Source of the DNA: Lodderomyces elongisporus
Taxonomy: Eukaryota; Ascomycota; Pichiomycetes; Serinales; Debaryomycetaceae
DNA: 64,000 nucleotides
NCBI RefSeq assembly: GCF_030384665.1
Contig: NC_083677.1
Coordinates: forward strand, 1,485,501 to 1,549,500
Direction: 5' to 3'
Of the stretch, positions 50,569 through 60,668 are shown piece after piece. Numbering within the stretch: the first letter of the stretch is position 1; each line of letters begins with the position of its first letter. The notes under the pieces were generated by a model. That model ran no database searches, had not been told where the DNA came from, and was given only the letters and a program-made list of their open reading frames with translations. The translations under genes and the position numbers were made by a program.

Positions 50569-52677
50569 TTATGCATCTTTAAAGCTTAGCACATCTTTAT
50601 ATCCATCTTTAGTTTCTCCTGATTTCTTGATTACAGTATTACTAACCATCTTGGGCTTATTTATTGGCTCACCCTTCACAATCTTGTCCATCTCGTCTTT
50701 TGTTAATGTTTCATACTCCAACAAACCCTCGGCCAAACGCTTCAATTCCAATTTCTTTTCCAAGAGCAAATTTCTTGTTCTCTCTTCACTCTTTAACAAA
50801 TACTCTCTAACTTCGTTGTCTGCCAAGTTTTTGATTTCTTGTGACCAACTTTCCCAATCATCACTCAACTTCACGGGACCAATCTTGTCACTCATACCAT
50901 ACGATAAAACCATTGCTCTGGCGACACCTGTGGCGTTACTCAAATCGGATGAGCATCCGGAAGTCACGTTTTCTTTCCCATTGATCATTTCTTCGGCAAT
51001 TTTACCACCCATGCAAACATCCAATCTAGCAAAACATTCTTTTTTGCTCATATCGACCTTGTCCATCTCAGGAAGTTGAAAAGTGATACCCAATGCTCTA
51101 CCTCTAGGCAAGATTGTTGCCTTGTATAATGGAGTAGCACCTGCTGAAAACATAGCCATAATGGCGTGTCCCGCTTCATGGTACGCTGTATTAATTCTAG
51201 ACTCTTCAGTAATAACCATTTTTTTCTTGGCTGCACCCATCAAGATCTTGTCCTTTGCCCACTCAAAATGAGACATGTCAACTGCTGGTGCAGATAACTG
51301 CGAGGCATGCACAGCAGCCTGGTTGACCAAATTCATCAATTCTGCACCACTGAGACCTGGGGTTCCTCTGGCAATGATTGAAGGATCAACGTCAGCAGCA
51401 GTTTCAACATTCTCCATGTGGTGTTTCAAGATATCAACTCTTCCTCTGACATCTGGTAAGTCCACAATAACTTCTTTATCAAATCTTCCAGGTCTAGTTA
51501 AGGCTTTATCCAAGGACTCGGGAAAATTAGTTGCACCAATAATAATGATACCTGTTGACTGACTAAAACCATCTAACTCAACCAAGAGTTGATTCAAGGT
51601 CTGCTTGGCATATGCTTGATCCTTAGGGTTTCTCTTGCCTCCAATTGCATCCAATTCATCAATAAAGATAATTGCAGGAGATTTCTCTCTCGCTTGGCCA
51701 AACAATTCTCTAATCCTTTTGGCACCTACACCAACGTATAATTCATCAAACTCGGAACCTGACATAAAGAAAAATGGAACACCGGCTTCACCGGCAGTAG
51801 CTCTTGCCAATAAGGTTTTACCAGTACCTGGTGGCCCAGTAAGTAAAACACCTTTTGGCAATTTACCACCTAATCCAGTGAACTTTGAAGGATCTTTCAA
51901 AAATTCCACAATCTCTTCTAATTCTGCTCTAGCCTCGTCACAACCTTGAACGTCTTTGAATCTTACGGTACTTTGACTAACATCGACCGATTTGTCATTA
52001 ACTTCTGCATTTTTGAAAATAGTGCCATTTTCGACAAGGTAGTTGAATGCATTAGTGGCACCATAAGTGATCAAGGCAACTGGTATAAGCCACTTGAGCC
52101 ATTTCGATAAAACTGTCAATAAGGATTCACTTACAACAACGTGTACGGGTTCATGTCTCGAACCAAACCCATATGGAAACCCATTACTTTGATTAGAGCT
52201 TTGACCCAGGCCTTGTCCTTGCTGTTGGTAGCCATGTTGAGCTAAGGTGCTAGCAATATGATCGGCCTTAGCTCTATCTCCGACTTTTCTTAAAGCTTCC
52301 ACATACAACTCGGCACTTTCGCGCGATGATGCTACTTTGCCATTCTCGTACCTCTCAATGACGACTTGTGGGTAGTTGTGGGCTAATAAAAGTTTGTAAA
52401 ATTGATATTGTGCCACAGGGTTGTTGAGATTCTTGTTGGCTTCAATCTCCAGCTTCTGAAGTTGCAATAAAGCCGAGTTTGAAAGTAAACGGTGTTGTTG
52501 TATAGCGTTTGCCTTCCGCGTTACCTTCAGTGGCGATTGTAATTTGTTCCATCCAAATTGTGATGCTCTTGTTGAGAGCGCCCGCGCTATGGCATGTCTG
52601 CTACTGCTACTACTACTACTACCAATCATGGGTAGGCACGTGTAGCGTGCTAATGTACGACTTATAAGTGTATTCAT
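50569..52677 (-). CDS. YME1: Mitochondrial i-AAA protease Yme1
   Basis: A 702-residue protein from ATG 52675-52677. It has an Arg/Ser-rich presequence (MNTLISRTLARYT...), an N-terminal helical domain, one membrane segment (about 190-207, WLIPVALITYGATNAF), the AAA domain (Walker A GPPGTGKT about 281-288, Walker B IIFIDELDAIG, the pore FVG-type motif appearing as LYVGVG, and arginine-finger region TRPGRFD) and the zinc protease site HEAGH at 500-504. Yme1 sits in the inner membrane with its active sites in the intermembrane space and clears unfolded or regulatory proteins. A short Ser run (CTA/CTG-type repeat on the + strand, about 52600-52620) lies in the presequence. Confidence 0.95.
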   Translation of the reverse strand: MNTLISRTLARYTCLPMIGSSSSSSSRHAIARALSTRASQFGWNKLQSPLKVTRKANAIQQHRLLSNSALLQLQKLEIEANKNLNNPVAQYQFYKLLLAHNYPQVVIERYENGKVASSRESAELYVEALRKVGDRAKADHIASTLAQHGYQQQGQGLGQSSNQSNGFPYGFGSRHEPVHVVVSESLLTVLSKWLKWLIPVALITYGATNAFNYLVENGTIFKNAEVNDKSVDVSQSTVRFKDVQGCDEARAELEEIVEFLKDPSKFTGLGGKLPKGVLLTGPPGTGKTLLARATAGEAGVPFFFMSGSEFDELYVGVGAKRIRELFGQAREKSPAIIFIDELDAIGGKRNPKDQAYAKQTLNQLLVELDGFSQSTGIIIIGATNFPESLDKALTRPGRFDKEVIVDLPDVRGRVDILKHHMENVETAADVDPSIIARGTPGLSGAELMNLVNQAAVHASQLSAPAVDMSHFEWAKDKILMGAAKKKMVITEESRINTAYHEAGHAIMAMFSAGATPLYKATILPRGRALGITFQLPEMDKVDMSKKECFARLDVCMGGKIAEEMINGKENVTSGCSSDLSNATGVARAMVLSYGMSDKIGPVKLSDDWESWSQEIKNLADNEVREYLLKSEERTRNLLLEKKLELKRLAEGLLEYETLTKDEMDKIVKGEPINKPKMVSNTVIKKSGETKDGYKDVLSFKDA

Positions 52678-53479
52678 GTGTTGACGAACCCTTGATGTCG
52701 ATCGATTTGAAGGTTCTTTAGTAAAGTTCCAACTTCAGATTTGAGAAGTTGAGTTTTGAGAATATGAGATTTTCATGATCCTCTCTCTTTTTGTGCGAGG
52801 GTCACAGTTTTCGTTTCCATATGTTTCTCTCTCTCTCTCTCTTTTTTTTTTGGTGTGTCTGCATCAATTTTTTTTATGCCTTTCTTTTTGCCCTCTCTTT
52901 TGGTCCTCGGAAAATTTGGCAGAAGATTTTAGTCTTTTACATATAAACGATACGTTGTGATATTGTTGGCATTTGAGGAAGATAGACTGCCATAAGTTTA
53001 GCATACTATATTTATGTTTATGTATACGATTATTTATTCATTTATGTATAAATACCTCGTCGTTTGCTAACCTAAAACGTTTAGTAATACGTGAGAGGTA
53101 AAAAGATGATTTCTTTTGGTTAGAAAATGTACACCCTCTCATTTGGAATGGTAGTGATGAACCCAACAGGCTTGCCAGGAATTAAAATATGTAGTAATAG
53201 AATATAAAAAAAAAAATGTCACTAGTACAAGTAGCAATTAACAAAGCATTTGGTATTTGGTTTCGACTTTAACGTATGTGTTTGAGTGGGTGTTGATCTT
53301 CTTGGTTAAGAGGTGCTTGATACGTAATCATCATAAAGATAGTTTTCGTCTGTTTTTATTAATAATGTAGACCTATTATTAAGTACTAAAGGCTTACCAA
53401 AAAAAAAAAAAGAAAAAAAAAATAGGTGGTAAAGACTAGTGCTAACTACTGTTGCGCAATTGCAGATACATGGCCAACT
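52678..53479. other. Intergenic: YME1 upstream region and dehydrogenase 3' end
   Basis: These 802 bases include CT repeats and a T-run (about 52827-52850) in the YME1 promoter, TTTATG/TATAC-rich DNA (53010-53050), and A-runs (about 53399-53421). Only very short ATG frames occur. No gene was recognised. Confidence 0.5.
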
Positions 53480-54553
53480 TCAATTCACTCTACTTATACC
53501 ATTACCACCGCTCAATATATCATCTATGTTCTTCAATGCTTGTGTCGCGGTATAATCAAAGTTTTCTTCAGTACTGGCACCTACATGTGGAGTGATCATA
53601 ACATCCTCTCTACTAAAAAATTCCGGATTAATCTTGGGCTCCTCTTCAAAGACATCTAAACCTGCAAACAAAACTTTCCCGTTTTGCAAACCTTTCAACA
53701 ACGCAGATTCGTCTATAACAGTCCCTCGTCCAATGTTGATTATTCTAAATGGCTTATTAATTGAAGAAATAAGGTTGTCATTTATGATATGATAAGTCTC
53801 TGGTGTTGCAGGACATGCAATAACGATCAAATCGGGTTGGGTCTCAACAATGGTGGGGAAATACTCTGCTGTGTATCCCAACGACTCTTCTTCTTTTTTG
53901 CTCAATTTGGAGCGTTTCACATATTTAATCTTCATGCCAAGCTCATTTAATCTCCTACCTATCAATCTCCCAATTTGGCCGAATCCAACAATTGCTACAA
54001 CATGTCCTCTGGGCGACAAATTAGGTCTTTGACACATTGTCTCTCCAAAATGATAGCCTTTCCCGCTACCGGCTTTTACTGTCCCTGAACTATTTTCCAA
54101 TTGGCCATGCGCCAATTGGTATCTAATGTCCAAGGTGTTCAATGTTGTTTGCTTGTTGTAAAGATGGAATTGACGAAATGCGGATATGGTATAGTAGGTG
54201 ACCAAGTCAGCCACGGGTTCGGCAGCGCCATCACTTGGAACATTGGTCATGGCTATGTTTCTTGCTTGCATGACTTCTGCGTCTGCATGGTCATATCCAA
54301 CAGAGCAAAATGAGATCACTTTCAACGAGGTTGGTGCTGTATCAATAACAGTTCTGAATCCCCCAATTGGTACAAATCCCAACCAAGCAGCATATATTGC
54401 ACTTATATCCAGAAACTTTGTAGAAAGATCTTTTTCAAATTGCTCTTTTGTTGTCAATGTGTAGTGTATGCACTCGTACTTGTCTTTAAATTGAACATAT
54501 TCGGGTAAATTTTTGTTCAAGTCACCAATGAATAAAACTTTTGATTTAGTCAT
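53480..54553 (-). CDS. D-2-hydroxyacid dehydrogenase (glyoxylate/hydroxypyruvate reductase-like)
   Basis: A 357-residue protein from ATG 54551-54553. The NAD(P)-binding Rossmann motif GFGQIG is at 190-195, and the catalytic triad of the D-isomer-specific 2-hydroxyacid dehydrogenases is present: Arg276 (NIGRG), Glu305 (VFEEEP) and His323 (TPHVGAST). The substrate loop region SVGYDHAD (84-91) fits. S. cerevisiae has similar enzymes (Gor1, Ypl113c) that reduce glyoxylate and hydroxypyruvate. No peroxisomal or mitochondrial signal is obvious, so it is probably cytosolic. The exact substrate cannot be read from the sequence. Confidence 0.88.
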   Translation of the reverse strand: MTKSKVLFIGDLNKNLPEYVQFKDKYECIHYTLTTKEQFEKDLSTKFLDISAIYAAWLGFVPIGGFRTVIDTAPTSLKVISFCSVGYDHADAEVMQARNIAMTNVPSDGAAEPVADLVTYYTISAFRQFHLYNKQTTLNTLDIRYQLAHGQLENSSGTVKAGSGKGYHFGETMCQRPNLSPRGHVVAIVGFGQIGRLIGRRLNELGMKIKYVKRSKLSKKEEESLGYTAEYFPTIVETQPDLIVIACPATPETYHIINDNLISSINKPFRIINIGRGTVIDESALLKGLQNGKVLFAGLDVFEEEPKINPEFFSREDVMITPHVGASTEENFDYTATQALKNIDDILSGGNGISRVN

Positions 54554-54874
54554 TACACTCTAAAGGAAACCAAGAAACAAAAATGTTAAAAAAATAAAAA
54601 AAAATGAAAAACCTATTTTAAAAAAGCAACAGGTGGGTTAGGGAATTTGTATGGTAGAAGTAACAAGACACAACTAACAGATTTTTTGCAATAGTATTTC
54701 CACGTTGTATTAAAATTCAAATACTAAAATATGAATCCAAAAAAAAAAAAGGAAAAAGAAGAGACAGATTGAAGATTCAACTGGTATTTGCGGTTTTCCC
54801 TCTCACTGTTTTTTTTTTTTTTTCCGGAGTGATTTGACAACTCACAATTTCGTAGTCTCGGCTATTTTTTCCTT

Positions 54875-54907
<33 letters not shown>

Positions 54908-55241
54908 GAAACGCGCAATAATTTATTGACGCTTTCGACTTTCCCCACATAGAAAAATGCTTCTTCTTTTTTTTCCGTCTTGCCTTGTTAGAAACAGAAA
55001 GCTCAGTTTTAGTGCTAAAGGGATGTTTCAATATACATACGTTTCACGTATCTTTTAGAGCTTACAAGAGTAAATACAGTAAACGTTAAGCTCTTTAAAA
55101 TCTGCAACATTCTTTCCAACTTTTCAGCAAAATAATAATAAAAGAAAACAACAATAAAGAAAAAGGGGAAGGTTATTGTGTCTTAAAAAGTTTTACCTTT
55201 ACCTATATAATAAAGATATTACATTATTTCTACTAAAAATA
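54554..55241. other. Intergenic upstream of the tRNA-Thr gene
   Basis: These 688 bases hold the dehydrogenase promoter. It is extremely rich in homopolymers: T15 at about 54810, T29 at 54877-54905, A-runs at 54738-54749 and 54589-54605. No LTR or other mobile element was recognised beside the tRNA. Confidence 0.5.
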
Positions 55242-55313
55242 GCTCGCTTAGCTTAGTGGTAAAGCGTTGCACTTGTAATGCAAAGATCGCTAGTTCAATT
55301 CTGGCAGTGAGCA
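55242..55313 (+). tRNA. tRNA-Thr (anticodon UGU)
   Basis: A full cloverleaf: acceptor stem GCTCGCT/AGTGAGC (one G-U pair), D-arm with AGTGGTAA loop, anticodon stem TTGCA/TGCAA with loop CTTGTAA (anticodon TGT at 55274-55276), T-arm GCTAG-TTCAATT-CTGGC and discriminator A at 55313. The A box (TAGCTTAGTGG, 55249-55259) and a B-box-like GTTCAATTC are internal. There is no intron. It decodes ACA as threonine. Confidence 0.95.
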
Positions 55314-56008
55314 ACTTTTTTTTTCCAAAAGCTTTTCTTTTTCTTTTTTTTTTGCTTTTGGGCTTACTCTATATCTTTTTTGACACTTTTTAGCTTTCGC
55401 TCTTACTTACTTTAAACCTCTCTTGGTAAAGGTTTTGTTGAATGCAAATTTTGTATCTATTGTTTAGTAAGGGTAAGGTATATGTATTTGGGAAACTTTT
55501 AGATTTTGTAGACCAAGTATACAGGTGTAATTTGTAATTTTTACGCGAAAAAAGAAAAGCCCCTTTTAAATGGAGCATAATTTTAAAACAAATTATGACC
55601 AAAAAACTTCGAAAAAAATGTTTTTTTTTTTTCAAATACATTGTTGTAAATGATTATGAGATAGATTCAGTATATCAATGAATACAGAAGATAAAATTCT
55701 TGACTAAATTGACAGTATGTTGTCAGTTTCTCAAAACTAGAAAATTGTCTGTAGATCATGGACTCTTTTCACAGCTTTATTCCAATAAAACATATTGTTA
55801 CAACATTTAAGCGGCTCTTTCTTTCGAGTTGTATCTTTATCTTTTATTTTTCTTTTTTTTTTTCTTTTTTTTTTTTTTTCTTTTTTTGCAGCAATAAACA
55901 GAACTTAATCTAATTCGGATTCAAGGTCAGTTTCAGTTTCATTTTCCTCTATTCTTTTTTGATATCTTGACTGATTTTTATCTGTATATATGTATGTATA
56001 TATCAAAG
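55314..56008. other. Intergenic between tRNA-Thr and the secreted orphan
   Basis: About 695 AT-rich bases with T-runs (55621-55631, 55850-55890) and a GTTTCAG-type repeat (about 55928-55945). No gene was seen apart from the promoter of the following gene. Confidence 0.5.
55316..55324 (+). terminator. RNA polymerase III T-run terminator of tRNA-Thr
   Basis: Nine T residues starting two bases after the discriminator position, the normal Pol III stop signal. Confidence 0.9.
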
Positions 56009-56653
56009 ATGAAACACTTGGTGTTATTAGTGGTTTATTTGGCTCATATATCCATGCTGTTGTTGATAACACCAGCTAATAAACCATATAAAAATGTTAT
56101 CAAAGCATACCCATCTCAATTGCTATGTAACAAACAGATTAACCAAACAAAACTTGTTATACAACAATTAGCTGAAGATAATTCTAGCATTAAGGATATT
56201 GATAGAGAAGAAAAGAACAATCAAAGTGTTCACTATGGCGAAAATCCTAGTGAGAAGGTGGAAATTAAAACAAAACAGAATAAAGATGCTTTAGTAAGTT
56301 CACTCGATTCATTGCATCCTCAGCATCACAAATATAAACATCAAATTTGTTGGAAGCAGGTTAAAGACTTGATAAAACTGGTTCGCTCCAAATATAATTG
56401 TGATGAGAATCAAGTTATAAAGTGTAAGAAACATTCTGACCAACTTGCCCAATTTTTTTACAAGGGAAAACTCAAGATCGGTAATAATGTACGTTTACTA
56501 GCATCATCAGACAAGAATTCTTCACATTTAAGCAAAAGCTCCTTTTCCATTACACCAACAACGGAACCAACTTTTAGCATCCTCCCAATCTCTATCACAA
56601 CAGTACCTGTTAAACCTCTTGAGACAATCGATTATACTACAAAAACAATCTAG
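56009..56653 (+). CDS. Small secreted cysteine-containing protein, unrecognised
   Basis: A 214-residue protein from ATG 56009; an in-frame ATG at 55994 would add five residues. The start MKHLVLLVVYLAHISMLLLITPANK is a typical signal peptide of about 22-25 residues. The mature part is Lys-rich with four cysteines (LLCNK, QICWKQ, YNCDEN, IKCKKH), enough for two disulfides, and NQT and NSS sequons. A Ser/Thr/Pro-rich C-terminus ends TTKTI with no hydrophobic GPI tail. I recognise no family; it may be lineage-specific. Secretion is a firm inference from the N-terminus; function is unknown. Confidence 0.65.
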   Translation: MKHLVLLVVYLAHISMLLLITPANKPYKNVIKAYPSQLLCNKQINQTKLVIQQLAEDNSSIKDIDREEKNNQSVHYGENPSEKVEIKTKQNKDALVSSLDSLHPQHHKYKHQICWKQVKDLIKLVRSKYNCDENQVIKCKKHSDQLAQFFYKGKLKIGNNVRLLASSDKNSSHLSKSSFSITPTTEPTFSILPISITTVPVKPLETIDYTTKTI

Positions 56654-57335
56654 TCGGATGTAAAAACAGATTTTCTTTTCAATCCCATCTCCCCACCATG
56701 AATTACCCTTTACATAGAATAAAAAAAAAACCAAAGATAATATTTGCAAGTTGCATGTTGTATAATATTGATGCTCCTAAATCCACACACATGTTTTACA
56801 TTTGCTCGCATTATCGCTCAGACACCCATTATAACCATTGCGTGGGTCTTTGAGATTGCTTTAAACAGTCTTGAGTGACCGTCCCCTCCACAAAAAAAGA
56901 CAATTTAGTTCGATTTTTGACATCAACAATTGTTCAACCGACTCAATTGTTATACATTATATTTTGCATATGCATTTGTATTGATATATATGCTTAGATG
57001 ATGATAAATTGTCGTAGAGAAGAGAACAAAGAGATAAAAAGTAATAAAGAATGAAAAAAAGAAAAAGGAAAGGGGTGTTTACAAGCCAGTGTGAGCTAGT
57101 TGAAATGATAGTAGATGGTGGAATATGTAGTGCAAGGTATAGATAATACTATTACGATAATTTGGTGTTGGTATTGTAATATTCATGTGCGGCGCGTTGG
57201 AACTTCAAAGAGCCCAAGAAGTTCAAAAACATAGACACACACACACAGACATACAGACACACAGACACATAGACACGTAATTCAAATATACCTTTCTTTG
57301 TAGCAGAAAACTAAAGCTTCACATATCGTACTTAC
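56654..57335. other. Intergenic: orphan 3' end and VPS11 promoter
   Basis: These 682 bases contain two adjacent hairpins (56821-56848 and 56850-56874), AT-rich DNA, and a CA/ACAGAC-type run (about 57235-57275) in the VPS11 leader. There is no coding signal. Confidence 0.5.
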
Positions 57336-60300
57336 ATGACACTGTTATCCACGTGGACGCAGTTCCAATTGTTTGATTATACCCCGGTAAGGGATCCTGC
57401 GTTTCAATCGGATGATCCTTTGTTTTCGGACCCTTCATTAAGTGCGATAAGTGCTACAAAAACATACTTGATTATTGCCGTCAACAATTGTGAGTTGAAA
57501 ATCATTGACCCTCAAACTTACACCAAGTTGGGCCAATTTCAAGCATATGATTCGGATTATAGAATAACATTTATTAAACCACTACGCAACTCTGGGAACT
57601 TGGTTGTGACCCTTGCAGAGAAACAAGGGTTTCCATTGATTATAAAGCTATGGGACATTACCAAAATATTGAATATCGCCAGCTTGGAGTACTCAGAATA
57701 TAAGTTCAAGTTTCAAACTCAAGTATCAGTGTACAACCATGCCTCTGGTACTGGTGGCGGGTCTCAAGATAATTCATTTCCTGTAAGTTGTTTTGTTTTC
57801 AACTTTGACTTGACGTGTCTTGCCGTGGGCTATACTGATGGCAAAGTGATCCTAATCAGGGGAGACCTTTTACGAGATCGTGGGTCAAAACAGAGGGTAG
57901 TTTATGAAAGTGGAAGTGACCCTATTACCAATTTACAAATTGACGAGAGCGACCAAATCCTATATGTTACAACAACTTCAAAGGTAATTACCGTAGCGAC
58001 AACTGGTAGGAATCAAGGTAAACCACTTAATATTCTCTCACGGAAACAGGGAGCCGCATTAGGGTGTTGTGAATTATTGCAACAACAAGAAACACAAGAA
58101 ACACAGGAAACACAGGAAACAAAAGAAATACAAGAAATACAAGAATCACGAAGAACACGAAAAACATTGGAGATATCAGAAAAACACAAACACCAAAGAA
58201 ATGAAGAGCTATTGGTTGCTCTGGAGGATTCTTTAACGCAATACAATGCAGAGAGAAAAGTGAAAACTATTCCGCTCCACATTTTCAAGTCACGAATAAT
58301 AGCATTAGGTCAACATGTTTTTATGGTGTGCCCCGAAGAGGATGGCAAAGGGTTGAAAACGAGAATAATTGCTGTTGACTTGAGAAACTTTCACATTTCC
58401 TTAAATTTGTTGCTTAACGATATTGCAGTGAAGGCTATTTTCAAGCTGGATAATAAACATGTCTTTATTCTAACTAACGATGGGGTTTTGTACAAAGTGT
58501 TTGAAAAGCCCGCAAATCAACAGATTGAGATAATTGTTCAGAGAGGATTATTCTCTGTGGCTTTTACTTTGGCCAAACAACTACAGCTTCCCACAAGCAC
58601 ATTGTTAAGAATACAGAACTTACATGCCGATCATCTTTACAATGATCAATACTATGAGGAAGCCATTGACATTTATATCAAATGTTTAGAACTTTTGGAA
58701 GAAGAAAAGAAAAAGAACGAGACAAACAAAAATATACAAGGAAGAACTGAACGAGCTCAAAGAAGTGAAGAAAGACACGGAGAAAGAGGAATGGGAGGCT
58801 ACATAATGAAAAGAACAGATAAAGGCGACGATAATAAAGACGACGATGCAATGGCTGAATTTATAATGGGCGTGATTACCAAGTATAAAGATGCCTCAAA
58901 TATGAAGTCGTTGGTCAAGTTCCTTCAAAGGTTATATAACAAAAATATTGCCGATATTGACCACATCACTTTATTGCTTTGCTGTCTTTGCAAGCTCCAG
59001 AGAACGGATGAATTAGATCATTTTATTGAAAATCTTGATTTGAGCATAGAAAACTTACAAAACCTAAATTTCCAACTCATTATCAATCTATTCAAAGAGT
59101 TTGGCTTTTATACGCAAGTTTTGAAGCTTCTTCATAAACTACAACAATCGAAATTGATTGTTGATTTGCAGCTAAACGAACTAAAAAGCCCCAAATTGGC
59201 TTTGAAATATATGAAGACTTTAACCATTGATGATTTGTTACTAATTTTGATTGATCATACCAAAGCTTTACTAGATAATTGTCCAGTTGAGACTACTGAG
59301 CTCCTTATAGACGTATTTACAGGTAAATACAAGGCATGCGATCCTGAGGAGCCTGCAAAGAGTATAAGTAGTAACAGCGAAAAAAATGGCGACACAGCGC
59401 TTGAAAAAGAATCTTCAGTCGAGCCATCCAATTACCAATCATTTTTGAGCTACTTGTCACTTATTCGACCCGAGACAAGAGAAGATGACCAGGAATTTTT
59501 GTCTTCCTCTACATCTGCAAACAGACAGCAGAATGCCGAACCGACTTATCTACCACCGAAACCAAATTTGATCTTTTCTAGCTTTACCGAGAGTCATAAC
59601 TACGAGTTTGTCATATTCCTTGAGGCTTGCATTGAAGCATATGATAAATTTCAAGGGAGTATCACGGATAAAAAAGAAGTTCTCTTGACTTTGTTTGAAG
59701 TCTACTTATCTTTAAACTCGACTACCGGCGAGTCAGAATGGTTTAACAAGGCAGAAGTATTACTTGAGCAATACAAACACTTGCTAGATGATGAATCCGT
59801 ATTACTCCTCAGCCACTTGTTCAAATTCTCACCAGGCGAGGTTTCGGTAAAGGAAGGCAATAACGACGAAGAAGGTCTATTTGCAACTTATCAAATGAAG
59901 GAGGATGTAGCAGGATGCTTCAGGATTTTGCAGAAACATGGCGAAAGAAAACCACAGTTATACAAAACCATGCTTGAATTTGTAATTTCCAAACAGTCCG
60001 TTTTCGAAAAAGTGAGCGATGGCGACATTCAGACTCTTATCAAGCAAGTGAGACACTATAAGTTGGTTGATCCGTTGGAATTGCTTGATTTATTAACCAA
60101 TGGTGACGAGCCCCGCGAATTTCTTACCTTTGGCATTGTAAAAGATTACTACATGGAGCTTTTCAATAACCAGCAACAGGAAATAAGCAATAATGAGAAA
60201 TTGATTGAAATGTATGAGCAAGAATCTGTCAAGAATTCATTAAAGGTATCAGAGTTGACGAGTCGCCCATTTATCATACAAAACAACAAGTGTTCGCTAT

Positions 60301-60668
60301 GCAAAGCGAAATTGGATTTTCCCATGGTGCATTTCAAGTGCAAGCACTCGTTTCACCAAAAATGTCTTTCAACAAGTCTAATTGCACATGGCAGCAGTAA
60401 TAGCTATGGCGGCCATAATGGACACGGAATTGGAGAAAGCTCACACAAGAGTGTGTACGCTAGAGACGATGACGACTCCAAATCCAAATGTCCACTATGT
60501 TTAAAAAGTCTTGACGAAATGAAATACGTCAAAGGGTCTCAATACAAGTTGAAAGAACAGTACGAACCATTTATCAATTCTTTACACGAGAGTACGGATA
60601 AATTTAGATATATCGCTGATAGTATTGGCAAAGGTGTGATGGAGAATGAGTCAATCACTATAGACTAA
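57336..60668 (+). CDS. VPS11: HOPS/CORVET core subunit Vps11 (Pep5), RING protein
   Basis: A 1,110-residue protein from ATG 57336. The N-terminal half is a beta-propeller (SAISATKTYLIIAVNNCELKI...), followed by alpha-solenoid/clathrin-repeat-like helices (DQYYEEAIDIYIKCLELLEEE). A C-terminal RING-type finger starts at Cys986 (CSLC, then CKHSFHQKC, ending CPLC at 1052-1055). Vps11 is a scaffold of the HOPS and CORVET tethering complexes at vacuoles and endosomes and has ubiquitin-ligase activity in yeast. The RING here has a long Gly/Ser/His insertion between its zinc-binding halves. A Gln-Glu-Thr tandem (about 58087-58145) and Glu/Lys/Arg/Gly-rich insert (about 58700-58850) make it longer than S. 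cerevisiae Vps11 (1,029). Confidence 0.93.
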   Translation: MTLLSTWTQFQLFDYTPVRDPAFQSDDPLFSDPSLSAISATKTYLIIAVNNCELKIIDPQTYTKLGQFQAYDSDYRITFIKPLRNSGNLVVTLAEKQGFPLIIKLWDITKILNIASLEYSEYKFKFQTQVSVYNHASGTGGGSQDNSFPVSCFVFNFDLTCLAVGYTDGKVILIRGDLLRDRGSKQRVVYESGSDPITNLQIDESDQILYVTTTSKVITVATTGRNQGKPLNILSRKQGAALGCCELLQQQETQETQETQETKEIQEIQESRRTRKTLEISEKHKHQRNEELLVALEDSLTQYNAERKVKTIPLHIFKSRIIALGQHVFMVCPEEDGKGLKTRIIAVDLRNFHISLNLLLNDIAVKAIFKLDNKHVFILTNDGVLYKVFEKPANQQIEIIVQRGLFSVAFTLAKQLQLPTSTLLRIQNLHADHLYNDQYYEEAIDIYIKCLELLEEEKKKNETNKNIQGRTERAQRSEERHGERGMGGYIMKRTDKGDDNKDDDAMAEFIMGVITKYKDASNMKSLVKFLQRLYNKNIADIDHITLLLCCLCKLQRTDELDHFIENLDLSIENLQNLNFQLIINLFKEFGFYTQVLKLLHKLQQSKLIVDLQLNELKSPKLALKYMKTLTIDDLLLILIDHTKALLDNCPVETTELLIDVFTGKYKACDPEEPAKSISSNSEKNGDTALEKESSVEPSNYQSFLSYLSLIRPETREDDQEFLSSSTSANRQQNAEPTYLPPKPNLIFSSFTESHNYEFVIFLEACIEAYDKFQGSITDKKEVLLTLFEVYLSLNSTTGESEWFNKAEVLLEQYKHLLDDESVLLLSHLFKFSPGEVSVKEGNNDEEGLFATYQMKEDVAGCFRILQKHGERKPQLYKTMLEFVISKQSVFEKVSDGDIQTLIKQVRHYKLVDPLELLDLLTNGDEPREFLTFGIVKDYYMELFNNQQQEISNNEKLIEMYEQESVKNSLKVSELTSRPFIIQNNKCSLCKAKLDFPMVHFKCKHSFHQKCLSTSLIAHGSSNSYGGHNGHGIGESSHKSVYARDDDDSKSKCPLCLKSLDEMKYVKGSQYKLKEQYEPFINSLHESTDKFRYIADSIGKGVMENESITID

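Noticed and set aside
54554..55241. Possible LTR or retrotransposon remnant beside tRNA-Thr
   Set aside because: No TG...CA ends, target duplication or primer-binding site could be seen; the region is only homopolymer-rich.
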